Positions 43,490-52,827 of a DNA stretch of 64,000 nucleotides are shown piece by piece; within the stretch, counting starts at the first letter, position 1, and each line of letters opens with the position of its first letter. Origin of the DNA: Moheibacter lacus (GTDB lineage Bacteria > Bacteroidota > Bacteroidia > Flavobacteriales > Weeksellaceae). Where the stretch lies: the NCBI RefSeq assembly GCF_014042165.1, contig NZ_JACDZE010000001.1:828595-892594 (forward strand). The letters are read 5' to 3'. The translations under genes and the position numbers were made by a program. The notes under the pieces are model-generated. The model worked only from the letters and a program-made list of their open reading frames with translations, did no database searches and had not been told where the DNA came from.

Positions 43490-43759
43490 ATGGCGAATTT
43501 TTTGGTCTACATCATTTATTCTGAATCTTTGGATGTGTATTACAAAGGTTACACAAACAACTTAGAAATTCGATTGGAAGAACACCTCAGTGGCAAAAGT
43601 CAATTCACTTCTCAAACCAAAGATTGGTGTTTGGTTTTCACCAGAAGTTTTGAATTGAAATCAGATGCATTGAAATATGAAAAAATGCTCAAACGTCAAA
43701 ACCATCAATATTTGAAATGGCTCATCGATGGGGATTTAAACGAATTAAATATTCAGTAA
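43490..43759 (+). CDS. GIY-YIG nuclease domain protein, cassette copy 4
   Basis: An 89-residue copy starting MANFLVYIIYSESLDVYYKG. The 5' end and the preceding 25 bases differ from copies 1-3 (TATTGAATCTTATGGCGAAT) but match the fifth remnant. The catalytic pattern is intact. This is the last complete copy of the array. Confidence 0.9.
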   Translation: MANFLVYIIYSESLDVYYKGYTNNLEIRLEEHLSGKSQFTSQTKDWCLVFTRSFELKSDALKYEKMLKRQNHQYLKWLIDGDLNELNIQ

Positions 43760-43763
43760 TTTT

Positions 43764-43821
43764 CCTGCCTGTCATCTCGGCTCAGCCGAGACGGGTTCGA
43801 GTCCTCCCGGCTCAGCCGGGA
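43764..43821 (+). pseudogene. tRNA-Asp 3' fragment with hairpin inserts, unit 4
   Basis: Same content as the other units, followed by a copy of the terminator and the fifth GIY-YIG remnant. Confidence 0.88.
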
Positions 43822-43864
43822 CATCAAGCACTTCAGAAATGAGGTGCTTTTTTTATTGAATCTT

Positions 43865-43879
43865 ATGGCGAATTTTATA
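43865..43879 (+). pseudogene. Fifth GIY-YIG remnant (start codon only)
   Basis: ATGGCGAATTTT repeats the start of copy 4 and then turns into unrelated sequence at about 43878. This gives the right-hand end of the array. Confidence 0.75.
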
Positions 43880-44019
43880 GGATCAAGAACAAAATTCTTC
43901 TATCCTAATTGCACGTCTGCTATGAACATAATTTTAGAAACCACCTCATTTTTTCACCAAACATTCATCATTTTCTAAAAAATGGAGTCCATCTATCTTT
44001 GGCTTCGCAAAGCAACATC

Positions 44020-45834
44020 ATGAAAATGAAAAAACTGAATTTCTTATTAATTTTGGGAAGTCTTTTCCAATTGGGACATGCCCAAATCGACTCTATCACT
44101 TTAGAGGAAGTTTATCTTTCGGACAACCGTATAGCCCTCCCACTATCGCAAACAGATAGAAGTGTGAGCATCATCACAAAGGAAGACATTCAACTTCTTC
44201 CGGTCAATTCCATAGAAGAACTTCTTTCTCATCAAATAGGAGTCGATGTACGCCAAAGAGGCACAAACGGCCTTCAAGCTGACGTGGCCATCCGAGGTGG
44301 CTCATTTGAACAAACCTTGATCATGATCAATGGCGTCCGTATGAGCGACACCCAGACCGGTCACCACTCCATGGACATTCCGGTGAGTTTGGAAGCCATT
44401 GAACGAATCGAAATCGTCAAAGGTCCTGCTTCAAGGCGCTATGGACAAAACGCCTATACCGGAGCCATCAACATTATTACCAAAACCGAATCTACTCCTT
44501 CATTGCAACTTGGGTTGGAAGGTGGCGAATTTGGAACTTTTGGAGTAAATGCTGGTGTGCAAACCGGTGGAACGAAATTTCAGCAGATGTTTCAAGGAAA
44601 TTACAATCAAACCGACGGTTATCGCCACAATACCGATAGTAAAAAAACCAATTTTTGGTACCAAAACGAATTGAATTTAGGGAAACATTCTATCAGTCTT
44701 CAAGGTGGATTTATCGAAAAGAGATTTGGTGCAAACGGATTTTATGCTACACCTTCAGCAACTGAACAATACGAAGAAACGCAATCTTCAGTTGTCAGCC
44801 TTTTAGGTAATTTCAAATTTGAAAACTTAGAAATTTCTCCTTCGGTTTATTGGAGAAGACATCAAGACATGTATGTATTTGTTCGTGAAGATCCTTCGAT
44901 TTACAGAAATATGCACATCGGCAATACCGCCGGAGCAACGATCAACACCAATTATAAAAGCAAATTAGGGATTACCGGATTTGGCGTAGAAGGCAGAAGA
45001 GAATTTTTAAGCAGCAATAATTTGGGAGACTGGGACAGAAGCACGATTTCCTTGTTTTTGGAACATAGAATCAGTTTACTTAAAGGAAAACTAAGCATCA
45101 CTCCAGGAGCGATGTGGGCAGATTACAGCGATTTTGGTTCTTATTTCTATCCAGGAATCGATGTTGGCTATTCGTTCAATCCGCATCATAGGATTTATGG
45201 AAATATCGGAAAAACCTACCGTACACCAACTTATACCGATTTATATTACCAAGATCCTGTAAATGAAGGAAATCCCGATTTAAAACCCGAGGAAGCCCTC
45301 ACTTATGAAATTGGCTATAAATTTAACCATCAATATGTTACCATCGAAGCCAATGTTTTCAGAAGAGAAAATGAAAACCTCATCGACTGGGTCAAAGAAA
45401 ACGAAGATGACAAATGGAAACCTTATAATTTAGCCGAAATCAATACTCAAGGATTCGAGTTAAAGGCTGAACATAGCTTTCACAACATGATTCTGAACAA
45501 AATTTCATTGAGTTATACCTATTTGGACAATGAATTAAAGGACTACGGGGCTTTGTTGTCACGTTATACTTTGGACAATTTAAAACATCAGTTATCTGCC
45601 AAATTGAACCATAATATTATCAAAAACCTCTCTGTTGAGTGGGTGTATCGCTATAACTACAGAGTAGCTTTGGGCGATTATCACCTCCTCGATTCCAAAT
45701 TGATGTACAAAACTCCTAAATGGGAAATTTTTGTTCAGGGAAATAATTTATTCAACACCAATTATACCGAAACCAATCTCATTCCTATGCCGGGAAGATG
45801 GTTCAGCGGTGGCGTCCAGTTCTCCGTATTTTAA
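44020..45834 (+). CDS. TonB-dependent outer-membrane receptor (BtuB-like)
   Basis: I start at 44020 (MKMKKLNFLLILGSLFQLGH), which gives a signal peptide ending GHAQ; the longer frame begins in non-coding sequence. The 604-residue protein has a plug (VNSIEELLSHQIGVDVRQRG, IRGGSFEQTLIMINGVRMSD, EIVKGPASRRYGQNAYTGAI) and a 22-strand-type barrel with a final VQFSVF strand. It lacks the carboxypeptidase-regulatory domain of SusC proteins. The substrate (cobalamin, siderophore or other) cannot be told; I see no riboswitch upstream. Confidence 0.9.
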   Translation: MKMKKLNFLLILGSLFQLGHAQIDSITLEEVYLSDNRIALPLSQTDRSVSIITKEDIQLLPVNSIEELLSHQIGVDVRQRGTNGLQADVAIRGGSFEQTLIMINGVRMSDTQTGHHSMDIPVSLEAIERIEIVKGPASRRYGQNAYTGAINIITKTESTPSLQLGLEGGEFGTFGVNAGVQTGGTKFQQMFQGNYNQTDGYRHNTDSKKTNFWYQNELNLGKHSISLQGGFIEKRFGANGFYATPSATEQYEETQSSVVSLLGNFKFENLEISPSVYWRRHQDMYVFVREDPSIYRNMHIGNTAGATINTNYKSKLGITGFGVEGRREFLSSNNLGDWDRSTISLFLEHRISLLKGKLSITPGAMWADYSDFGSYFYPGIDVGYSFNPHHRIYGNIGKTYRTPTYTDLYYQDPVNEGNPDLKPEEALTYEIGYKFNHQYVTIEANVFRRENENLIDWVKENEDDKWKPYNLAEINTQGFELKAEHSFHNMILNKISLSYTYLDNELKDYGALLSRYTLDNLKHQLSAKLNHNIIKNLSVEWVYRYNYRVALGDYHLLDSKLMYKTPKWEIFVQGNNLFNTNYTETNLIPMPGRWFSGGVQFSVF

Positions 45835-45869
45835 AAAACCAACCCTATTAATCGTTTTTCAATCTCAAT

Positions 45870-45915
45870 TGAGCAGTTGATTTTCCATTTCCAAATTTTA
45901 ATTGTCAACTGCTCA
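45870..45915. terminator. Inverted repeat after the TonB receptor gene
   Basis: TGAGCAGTTGA (45870-45880) pairs perfectly with TCAACTGCTCA (45905-45915) across a 24-base spacer. A weak T-rich stretch follows. It may end transcription of the receptor gene. Confidence 0.45.
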
Positions 45916-46084
45916 TTTGAATTTTCTTTCATGTAGCTAAATCAACATAAAATAACATGAATCTTTAGCGTAAAAAACCGAATTTCTTCGTTAAAAATAC
46001 TCGCCGTAACTAGGCTATGTCTGCGTTTTTTGCCTTGAACTTCAATTTTTTATATCAAAATATTCTATGCCATTTTATATCGAC

Positions 46085-47401
46085 TTAGCTATATTTCAAT
46101 CTAAAATGACCAAATAAACCAGCGGAACGGAATATCATCCAAGTCCCGAAACTTAACCAGATGCCTAGCATCCCTAAATCCAAATTGTAGAACAAAAGCA
46201 AAAACGGAATAAATCCAATGATTACCGCGCCGACCAAAACATTTCGTAAAACCTTGGTTTCGCCCAGTCCTTTGTAAATTCCATCAAATAAAAACGCTAC
46301 CGCATTGATCGGTTGCATAACACAAACCAACCAAAATACTTGTTTGAAAATCGTTTGGACTTCTGTTGAATTTGTTAGTGAATTGGCAATGAAATCAGTA
46401 AAAATAAAATAGGTTATGCCCAAAATTCCTCCAATCAAAATCATGATTTTCAATAAATCTTTCACCAAAATTTTCATTCGATTCAAATCTTTTGCACCAA
46501 ATAATTTACCTGAAATCGCTGTTCCGGCATGCGCATATCCGTCCAATAAATAAGACGAAAACAACCAGATTTGAATCAAAATCGTATGTGCTGCTACAAA
46601 TTCGCTTTCTTCACCATTCCCCAATAAAGTTGCAAATCGGAAGGCTAAAAACAAAGCAAAATTCAATGAAAGCGTCCGGATGAATAAATCCAAACTCATA
46701 CTCAAAGTGCGTTTCAAATCATGGTGAAAAGGAAATATTTTTCCAATTTTAAACGGAGTTTTATTCAAGAAATAAATAATCGCTAAACTGAACATGACCA
46801 ATTGCGCCGTCAAACTCGCCCAAGCAATTCCTTCTACATCAAAATTCCATACAAAGACAAACAATACATCCAATACAGCGTTGAGTATTCCGCCGATGAT
46901 GCTGATTCGCATCGCCCAAGAAGTATTTTGCAAACCTTGAAAAATGCCGTACAACGTAAAAGTCAGCAAAGTCAGCGGAAATCCCCAAACCCGGATTTGA
47001 AAATACCGAACACAGGTTTCGAGCAATTCTCCTTTTGCGCCGTACAAGGAAAAAATTTGCGAAGCAAAGAAATATGCAAGTACCGATAAACAAACGGAAA
47101 CAATGAGATTGAACGATAAAACTTGTGTGACCAGATTTTGTAAACGTTTGACTTGATTGGCGCCGACTCCGTGGGAAACCAAAGCGGAAATTGCGTTGGA
47201 AGTTTGCAAAAAAATCCAAATTAAAGCCGACATAAACGATGCCGCCAAGCCGATTGCGCCCAACGCCATTTCAGAGTTTTCAGGCAATCTTCCTGCAACC
47301 AAAGTATCGGTGAGTGAAATCAAAGGCTCTACAATTCCTGCTAAAATTGCCGGAATCGCCAAACGATTGATTTCTTTGAAAGATATTTTTGTGTTGTTCA
47401 A
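46085..47401 (-). CDS. MATE-family efflux transporter
   Basis: A 438-residue protein with about 12 membrane spans in two similar halves. The first half starts NRLAIPAILAGIVEPLISLT and contains DTLVAGRLPE and SALVSHGVGANQ; the second repeats the pattern with TAISGKLFGAKDLNR. MATE proteins expel drugs or metabolites by cation antiport; the DinF/NorM-like N-terminus fits. It follows a small hypothetical gene by 12 bases. Confidence 0.9.
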   Translation of the reverse strand: MNNTKISFKEINRLAIPAILAGIVEPLISLTDTLVAGRLPENSEMALGAIGLAASFMSALIWIFLQTSNAISALVSHGVGANQVKRLQNLVTQVLSFNLIVSVCLSVLAYFFASQIFSLYGAKGELLETCVRYFQIRVWGFPLTLLTFTLYGIFQGLQNTSWAMRISIIGGILNAVLDVLFVFVWNFDVEGIAWASLTAQLVMFSLAIIYFLNKTPFKIGKIFPFHHDLKRTLSMSLDLFIRTLSLNFALFLAFRFATLLGNGEESEFVAAHTILIQIWLFSSYLLDGYAHAGTAISGKLFGAKDLNRMKILVKDLLKIMILIGGILGITYFIFTDFIANSLTNSTEVQTIFKQVFWLVCVMQPINAVAFLFDGIYKGLGETKVLRNVLVGAVIIGFIPFLLLFYNLDLGMLGIWLSFGTWMIFRSAGLFGHFRLKYS

Positions 47402-47413
47402 ATAAATTTTTGA

Positions 47414-47908
47414 TTAGAATTGGTAAGCTAAACCGAATCCGTTTCCATTGATATTCAAATTCAATTGAGCATTTGATTCTTGAACATCACCATTTTCAAC
47501 ATCAATTGCCTTTTTGATGTTTTTGGAATAACCCATCCACAATGGAATGCTTGAAAGCATAATTCCAGCGCCCAATGCTATTGTCGAACCACTTAAAATA
47601 TAACCCAAAAAATTACCTTCGGTTGATTTAGTGATAACATAAACACCTACCCCCAAACCTAAAATTGCACCGCCCGAATAAGTGAGAATTGAAGCATTAG
47701 ATTTGTTCGTTTTAGCTTTTCGCATATAACCAATTGCTTGTTCGTTTGAAAAAACATTTTCATATTCTTTAAACCTAAATTCCTGAGCATCCTTGATGAA
47801 GAAACTTTTAGAGTTTGCTCCTCGCTCAACTTTTGAAGTTGGTAGCTCTTCAATTTGTGCAAAAGACAATGCCGGAATAAGTAAAATTGCAAATACTAAT
47901 TTTTTCAT
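47414..47908 (-). CDS. Exported protein of unknown function (164 aa)
   Basis: A signal peptide (LVFAILLIPALSFAQ) is followed by a short charged part, then two glycine-rich hydrophobic segments (SGGAILGLGVGVYVI, ILSGSTIALGAGIMLSSIPL) and a final strand GNGFGLAYQF that ends in phenylalanine. The end resembles an outer-membrane or membrane-inserted protein. Similar genes are common in Flavobacteria, without known function. It lies 21 bases downstream of hutU. Confidence 0.7.
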   Translation of the reverse strand: MKKLVFAILLIPALSFAQIEELPTSKVERGANSKSFFIKDAQEFRFKEYENVFSNEQAIGYMRKAKTNKSNASILTYSGGAILGLGVGVYVITKSTEGNFLGYILSGSTIALGAGIMLSSIPLWMGYSKNIKKAIDVENGDVQESNAQLNLNINGNGFGLAYQF

Positions 47909-47929
47909 TTGATTTAAATTTGCGCGAAT

Positions 47930-49909
47930 TTACAATAAATTCTCATCCACCAAATTCGGCAAGGTAACTTTTAACAAAGGTTCTTCTTCCATTGCACGTT
48001 TGATCGCGAAAATGGCTTCTTCGTTTCTTGCCCAAGAGCGACGCGCAATTCCATTGTTCACGTCCCAATGCAACATCGATTTCAATCGGTTCTCCGCATC
48101 TGAAGTTCCGTCCAGCAACATCCCAAATCCGCCGTTGATCACTTCGCCCCAACCTACGCCACCGCCATTGTGAATCGAGACCCAAGTCGCTCCACGAAAA
48201 CTATCGCCGATCACATTGTGAATCGCCATATCGGCCGTGAATTTCGAACCGTCGTAAATATTGGAAGTTTCACGAAAAGGAGAATCTGTCCCCGATACAT
48301 CATGGTGATCTCTTCCTAGAACAACTGGTCCAATTTCGCCTCTAGAAATAGCATCGTTAAAGGCTTTCGCAATTTTAATTCGCCCTTCGGCATCGGCATA
48401 AAGAATTCTCGCTTGTGAACCCACGACTAATTTATTTTCCTGTGCACCTTTGATCCAAGTGATGTTATCTTGCATTTGTTGTTGGATTTCCTGCGGAGAA
48501 TTCTTTTTCATTTCTTCCAAAATCCGGCAAGCAATTTCATCCGTTTTCTGTAAATCTTCCGGTTTTCCAGATGTACAAACCCATCGAAACGGCCCAAATC
48601 CATAATCAAAACACATCGGCCCCATGATGTCCTGCACATAACTCGGATATTTAAAATCAATGCCGTTTTCCGCCATCACATCGGCTCCGGCACGGCTTGC
48701 TTCGAGCAAAAACGCATTTCCATAATCAAAGAAATAGGTTCCTTTTGCGGTATGTTTGTTGACCGAATCGGCGTGTCGGCGCAAACTTTCCTGTACTTTT
48801 TCTTTGAACAATTCCGGATTTTCTGCCATCATTTGGTTGGCTTGCTCAAAAGACAATCCAGCCGGATAATAACCTCCCGCCCAAGGATTATGTAACGAAG
48901 TCTGGTCAGAACCCAAATCGACAAAAACATTTTCCTGATCAAATTTCTCCCAAACATCTACTACATTTCCATCAAACGCAATTGAAACGACTTCTTTCTT
49001 TTCTTTGGCTTCGCGAACTCTTTTCACCAATTCATCCAAATCAGAAATCACTTCATCGACCCAACCTTGTTCGTGGCGCTTCCAAGTTGCCGCCGGATTC
49101 ACCTCAGCCGTTACCGAAACCACTCCGGCAATGTTCCCGGCTTTGGGTTGTGCACCTGACATTCCGCCTAAACCTGCCGTTAAGAATAATTTTCCTGCAG
49201 TTCCGTTTGAATCGATCTTTCTGGATCCATTCAAAACCGTTATCGTCGTTCCGTGCACAATTCCTTGCGGACCAATGTACATATAACTTCCGGCGGTCAT
49301 TTGTCCGTATTGGGTTACCCCCAGTGCATTGAATTTCTCCCAATCGTCGGGTTTCGAATAATTTGGAATCATCATTCCGTTGGTCACCACTACTCTGGGT
49401 GCATTTTGATGCGATGGAAATAATCCCAACGGATGCCCCGAATACATCACCAAAGTTTGTTCATCGGTCATTTCCGACAAATACTTCATTGTCAAGAGGT
49501 ATTGCGCCCAATTGGAGAAAACCGCTCCGTTTCCTCCGTAGGTGATCAATTCTTCCGGATGCTGTGCCACAGCAGGATCCAAATTGTTTTGAATCATCAA
49601 TTGAATCGCTTTGGCTTGTAAGGATTTTCCGGGATATTCCTCAATCGGCCGGGCGTACATCTCATAATCGGGACGAAGTCTGTACATATAAATGCGCCCG
49701 TATTTTTCCAATTCTTGTTTAAATTCAGGAATTAATTCCGCATGAAATTTTGGCTCGAAATAACGCAAAGCATTTTTCAAAGCCAACTTCTTTTCTTCGT
49801 CAGAAAGAATTTCTTTCCGTTTCGGCGCATGACTGAATTTGTCATTAAGCGGTTTCAATGATGGTAAATTCGCTGGAATTCCTTGTTGTATTTGTTGTTG
49901 AAATTTCAT
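47930..49909 (-). CDS. hutU: Urocanate hydratase
   Basis: The 659-residue enzyme turns urocanate into 4-imidazolone-5-propionate in histidine breakdown, using bound NAD. Recognisable stretches are ITYGGNGAVFSNWAQYLLTM, MYSGHPLGLFPSHQNAPRVV, TAGLGGMSGAQPKAGNIAGV (dinucleotide binding) and the late GRDHHDVSGTDSPFRETSNI, GGGVGWGEVINGGFGMLLDG. The protein is about 100 residues longer than the classical enzyme, as is usual in Bacteroidetes. It follows hutH by 41 bases. The other hut genes (hutI, hutG) are not in the window. Confidence 0.96.
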   Translation of the reverse strand: MKFQQQIQQGIPANLPSLKPLNDKFSHAPKRKEILSDEEKKLALKNALRYFEPKFHAELIPEFKQELEKYGRIYMYRLRPDYEMYARPIEEYPGKSLQAKAIQLMIQNNLDPAVAQHPEELITYGGNGAVFSNWAQYLLTMKYLSEMTDEQTLVMYSGHPLGLFPSHQNAPRVVVTNGMMIPNYSKPDDWEKFNALGVTQYGQMTAGSYMYIGPQGIVHGTTITVLNGSRKIDSNGTAGKLFLTAGLGGMSGAQPKAGNIAGVVSVTAEVNPAATWKRHEQGWVDEVISDLDELVKRVREAKEKKEVVSIAFDGNVVDVWEKFDQENVFVDLGSDQTSLHNPWAGGYYPAGLSFEQANQMMAENPELFKEKVQESLRRHADSVNKHTAKGTYFFDYGNAFLLEASRAGADVMAENGIDFKYPSYVQDIMGPMCFDYGFGPFRWVCTSGKPEDLQKTDEIACRILEEMKKNSPQEIQQQMQDNITWIKGAQENKLVVGSQARILYADAEGRIKIAKAFNDAISRGEIGPVVLGRDHHDVSGTDSPFRETSNIYDGSKFTADMAIHNVIGDSFRGATWVSIHNGGGVGWGEVINGGFGMLLDGTSDAENRLKSMLHWDVNNGIARRSWARNEEAIFAIKRAMEEEPLLKVTLPNLVDENLL

Positions 49910-49950
49910 TTTTTAGATTTTAGATATTAGACGCAAGACATTAGATGAAT

Positions 49951-51450
49951 TTAGATTTTGCTAATAATTTCTTTTAATTTTCCTCCTTGAATCAATTCAA
50001 TAATCAATTGAATATCATCCCCAATCAATCGATCGTCTTCCAATTTCGGAACTCGAGTTCGCACCAAATCAAATACTTCTTCAATCATCGGACTTGATTT
50101 TAACGGTCTTCGGAATTCCAATCCCTGACAGGCATACATCAATTCGATGGCGAGAATTTTTTCCAGATTATTCAAAACTTGATTGAACTTCCGACCGGAA
50201 ATACTCCCCATCGAAACATGGTCTTCCTGCCCCAATGAAGTCGGAATACTGTCCGCCGAAGCTGGAAAACACAAAGTTTTATTTTCCGTCACCAATGCCG
50301 CCGCCGTGTATTGTGGAATCATAAATCCGGAATTCAATCCCGATTTCGCAGTCAACAATCTCGGCAATCCAAACTTTCCTTCGATCAACAGATAACTTCT
50401 TCTATCGGAAATATTTCCCAATTCCGCCGCTGCCAAGGTCGCATAATCCAACACCATCGCCATCGGCTGACCATGAAAATTTCCACCCGAAATCGCCGTT
50501 TTTTCATCCAAAACGATTGGATTATCGGTCACGGAATTCAATTCTATTTCCGCCATTTCTTTTAAATGATTCCATGCATTTCGCGAAGCACCATGAACTT
50601 GTGGCATACAACGAAGCGAATATGGATCTTGAACACGGTAATGGTCTTGGTTTTCTACGATTTCGGAATTTTCCAACAATTTCCAAATCCGTTGCGCCAC
50701 CAATTTCGTTCCTTCATATGGACGCACTTCGTGCAATTCCTGCATAAAAGGCGATTTATTTCCGGAAAAAGCTTCCAAACTCATCGTCCCGATCACATCT
50801 GCCAAATCCAACAAATATTTCATTTTGTCCAATCCTACCAATGCGTGCGCGAGAATAAATTGGGTTCCATTGATCAATGCTAAACCTTCTTTGGCTTGTA
50901 ATTCAATCGGTTGAATATTAAGTTGGTTCAAAACTTCCATTGTCGGAACAGGTTTTCCATTTTTCCACACTTTTCCTTCGCCGATCAACGGTAAAAATAA
51001 ATGCGATAACGGCGCTAAATCACCGGAAGCACCGACTGAACCTTGTTCGGGAACGACTGGGATGATGTCTTTCTCGAGGAGCAATAAAATTCGCTCATAA
51101 GTTTCCATCGAAATGCCCGAAAACCCTTTGGCCAAAGCATGTGCTTTGGTGATCAACATCAGTTTGGATAAATCTTTGGAAATTGGGTTTCCGACACCAA
51201 CAGCATGGCTGATCAACAAATTTCGTTGGAGTTTTCCGGTTTCTTCTTTGGAAATTTTGGTATCCCAAAGTGGCCCGAAACCGGTATTGATCCCGTAAAC
51301 CGTCATTTCAGAGTTTACGATAGACTCTACATTGGATTTGGATTTTAGGATTTGGGATTGAGATTTTTCATTTAAAGCTGCTTCAGTGGTGGAATGAACT
51401 GTTTGGATAACGTCCTCCAAACTGAAACGATCAACGCCGTATATTTTCAT
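49951..51450 (-). CDS. hutH: Histidine ammonia-lyase
   Basis: I start at 51450 (MKIYGVDRFSLEDVIQTVHS); the longer frame begins in promoter and palindrome sequence. The 499-residue lyase deaminates histidine to urocanate. The catalytic MIO group forms from Ala-Ser-Gly in EQGSVGASGDLAPLSH. NTGFGPLWDTKIS, LALINGTQFI and the SGNFHGQPMAMVLDY loop are also typical. It is co-directional with hutU and preceded by a TAnnTTTG promoter. Confidence 0.96.
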   Translation of the reverse strand: MKIYGVDRFSLEDVIQTVHSTTEAALNEKSQSQILKSKSNVESIVNSEMTVYGINTGFGPLWDTKISKEETGKLQRNLLISHAVGVGNPISKDLSKLMLITKAHALAKGFSGISMETYERILLLLEKDIIPVVPEQGSVGASGDLAPLSHLFLPLIGEGKVWKNGKPVPTMEVLNQLNIQPIELQAKEGLALINGTQFILAHALVGLDKMKYLLDLADVIGTMSLEAFSGNKSPFMQELHEVRPYEGTKLVAQRIWKLLENSEIVENQDHYRVQDPYSLRCMPQVHGASRNAWNHLKEMAEIELNSVTDNPIVLDEKTAISGGNFHGQPMAMVLDYATLAAAELGNISDRRSYLLIEGKFGLPRLLTAKSGLNSGFMIPQYTAAALVTENKTLCFPASADSIPTSLGQEDHVSMGSISGRKFNQVLNNLEKILAIELMYACQGLEFRRPLKSSPMIEEVFDLVRTRVPKLEDDRLIGDDIQLIIELIQGGKLKEIISKI

Positions 51451-51477
51451 TTCTAATCTTTTATTCGTTTGCGGTCT

Positions 51478-51514
51478 CAAATATACAAATTGCCGGTAGA
51501 GACGCAACGCATTG
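51478..51514 (-). promoter_or_regulatory. hutH promoter, -33 region inside a palindrome
   Basis: On the minus strand TATATTTG (51478-51485) matches TAnnTTTG exactly. A TTG lies 19 bases further upstream within the GCGTTGCG part of the 28-base palindrome at 51496-51523. The -7 box is 28 bases before the start codon. Confidence 0.6.
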
Positions 51515-51523
51515 CGTCTCTAC
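51496..51523. repeat. 28-base palindrome between hutH and folE
   Basis: GTAGAGACGCAA-CGCA-TTGCGTCTCTAC is a perfect 12-base inverted repeat. This sequence type is known as a dispersed intergenic palindrome in several bacterial phyla. It overlaps the hutH -33 region. Confidence 0.9.
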
Positions 51524-51564
51524 AATTTCAACAGTTAATTACCTGTTTTCTGATTTTGATTCAA

Positions 51565-51572
51565 TAAATTTG
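51565..51572 (+). promoter_or_regulatory. Putative folE -7 box
   Basis: TAAATTTG matches the TAnnTTTG box exactly, 19 bases before the folE start codon. The -33 element is not clear. Confidence 0.5.
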
Positions 51573-51591
51573 CAGATTAAAATTTAATAAA

Positions 51592-52269
51592 ATGAGTGAT
51601 CAGGACTTACACGACGAAATAGGCGATGAACATTTTGGTTCTCACCATGACACGCCGATGCGTGATGATGCTTTTGACATGAGCAATGATGAAAAAATCG
51701 CAAAAATAGAAGGCGAATTTAGAAATATCATGGAAACGCTTGGTTTGGATTTGACAGACGATAGTTTGAAGGGAACGCCAAAGCGTGTGGCAAAAATGTT
51801 TGTCAACGAAATTTTTGGTGGATTGCATCCGGACAGAAAACCCAAAATGTCCACGTTTGAAAACAAATACAAATACAATCAAATGTTGGTCGAGAAGGAC
51901 ATTACGGTTTATTCGACTTGTGAACATCATTTTTTACCGATTGTCGGAAAAGCGCACATCGGCTATATTTCCAACGGAAAAGTAATTGGATTGTCCAAAA
52001 TGAACCGAATTGTGGATTATTTTGCGAAACGTCCACAAGTTCAGGAACGCTTGACGATGCAAATCGTAAAAGCGATGCAAGATGCATTGGGAACGGAAGA
52101 CGTAGCTTGTGTGATCGATGCCAAACATCTATGCGTGAATTCTCGTGGAATCAGGGACATCGATAGTTCAACTGTTACCGCGGAATTGGGTGGTATTTTT
52201 AAAACCGATCCGACGACGAGAAGAGAATTCTTGCATTATATCGGAGTTCATACGAAGTTTAATGTGTAA
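51592..52269 (+). CDS. folE: GTP cyclohydrolase I
   Basis: The 225-residue enzyme converts GTP to dihydroneopterin triphosphate, the first step to folate (and to queuosine precursors). The zinc site is given by STCEHHFLPIVGKAHIGYIS and the later cysteine of AKHLCVNSRG. LTMQIVKAMQDALG and the final RREFLHYIG are typical. The first 40 residues are acidic and not part of the fold, a common extension in Bacteroidetes. It is divergent from hutH. Confidence 0.96.
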   Translation: MSDQDLHDEIGDEHFGSHHDTPMRDDAFDMSNDEKIAKIEGEFRNIMETLGLDLTDDSLKGTPKRVAKMFVNEIFGGLHPDRKPKMSTFENKYKYNQMLVEKDITVYSTCEHHFLPIVGKAHIGYISNGKVIGLSKMNRIVDYFAKRPQVQERLTMQIVKAMQDALGTEDVACVIDAKHLCVNSRGIRDIDSSTVTAELGGIFKTDPTTRREFLHYIGVHTKFNV

Positions 52270-52294
52270 TCTTTGGTAGAAGGTAGAAGGTAGA

Positions 52295-52777
52295 ATGAAA
52301 TTAGTTGTCGATATAACAAGAGAAGATTATGCTGATTTTTTTAAATTTCATTTTATGAAAACTGGTTTTAAAAAATCTATAGTTTTTTATTTTTTTCTCT
52401 TAATAATTTGTTTAATAATAATTAATTTAAGAGAATTTGGTTGGACTCAAACAATCATTTTTACTCTTGTTTATGCTATTTTAGTTTATTTTATAATAAT
52501 CCGTTGGATTAATAAATCAAAAAAAATTCCACTTGATGGAGGAAGTTTTTTAACTGAAACAGAATATGATTTTACCGATCATAAAATTTTTTATAAGAAT
52601 GAAAATTCTGAAGGAAGCATTGATTGGTCAATGATTAAAACTTTTGAAGAAAGCAAAACAGCTTATTATCTTTACATTGATAGAATTGTTGCCTATGTAA
52701 TTCCCAAACGATTTTTCCTAAATGAACAAGAAAAATTGACATTTCAAGAACTTGTAAAAAGACAAATTCAAAAATAA
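52295..52777 (+). CDS. YcxB-like membrane protein
   Basis: A 160-residue protein with two adjacent membrane spans (FYFFLLIICLIIINL, IIFTLVYAILVYFIIIRW). They are followed by a soluble domain with EYDFTDHKIFYKNENSEGSI and DRIVAYVIPKRFF, the pattern of YcxB-like C-terminal domains, whose function is not known. It starts 25 bases after folE, preceded by three short GGTAGAA repeats. Confidence 0.75.
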   Translation: MKLVVDITREDYADFFKFHFMKTGFKKSIVFYFFLLIICLIIINLREFGWTQTIIFTLVYAILVYFIIIRWINKSKKIPLDGGSFLTETEYDFTDHKIFYKNENSEGSIDWSMIKTFEESKTAYYLYIDRIVAYVIPKRFFLNEQEKLTFQELVKRQIQK

Positions 52778-52789
52778 TTTAACGCTCAA

Positions 52790-52816
52790 CTCAAAACCCA
52801 TAACCTCCAAGTTTAG
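52790..52816. repeat. Copy of the cysS 5' end upstream of a toxin-antitoxin module
   Basis: TCAAAACCCATAACCTCCAA followed by GTTTA matches the start of cysS at 53542-53566 with two to three substitutions in 26 bases. The toxin-antitoxin module lies exactly between the two copies. Confidence 0.7.
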
Positions 52817-52827
52817 CCTTTCCTTTT

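Noticed and set aside
43909-44019. Longer start of the TonB receptor
   Set aside because: The 37 extra residues precede a normal signal peptide and come from non-coding sequence after the cassette array.
43880-44019. Cobalamin riboswitch upstream of the BtuB-like receptor
   Set aside because: No cobalamin-box-like sequence or long leader structure is visible in the 140 bases available.
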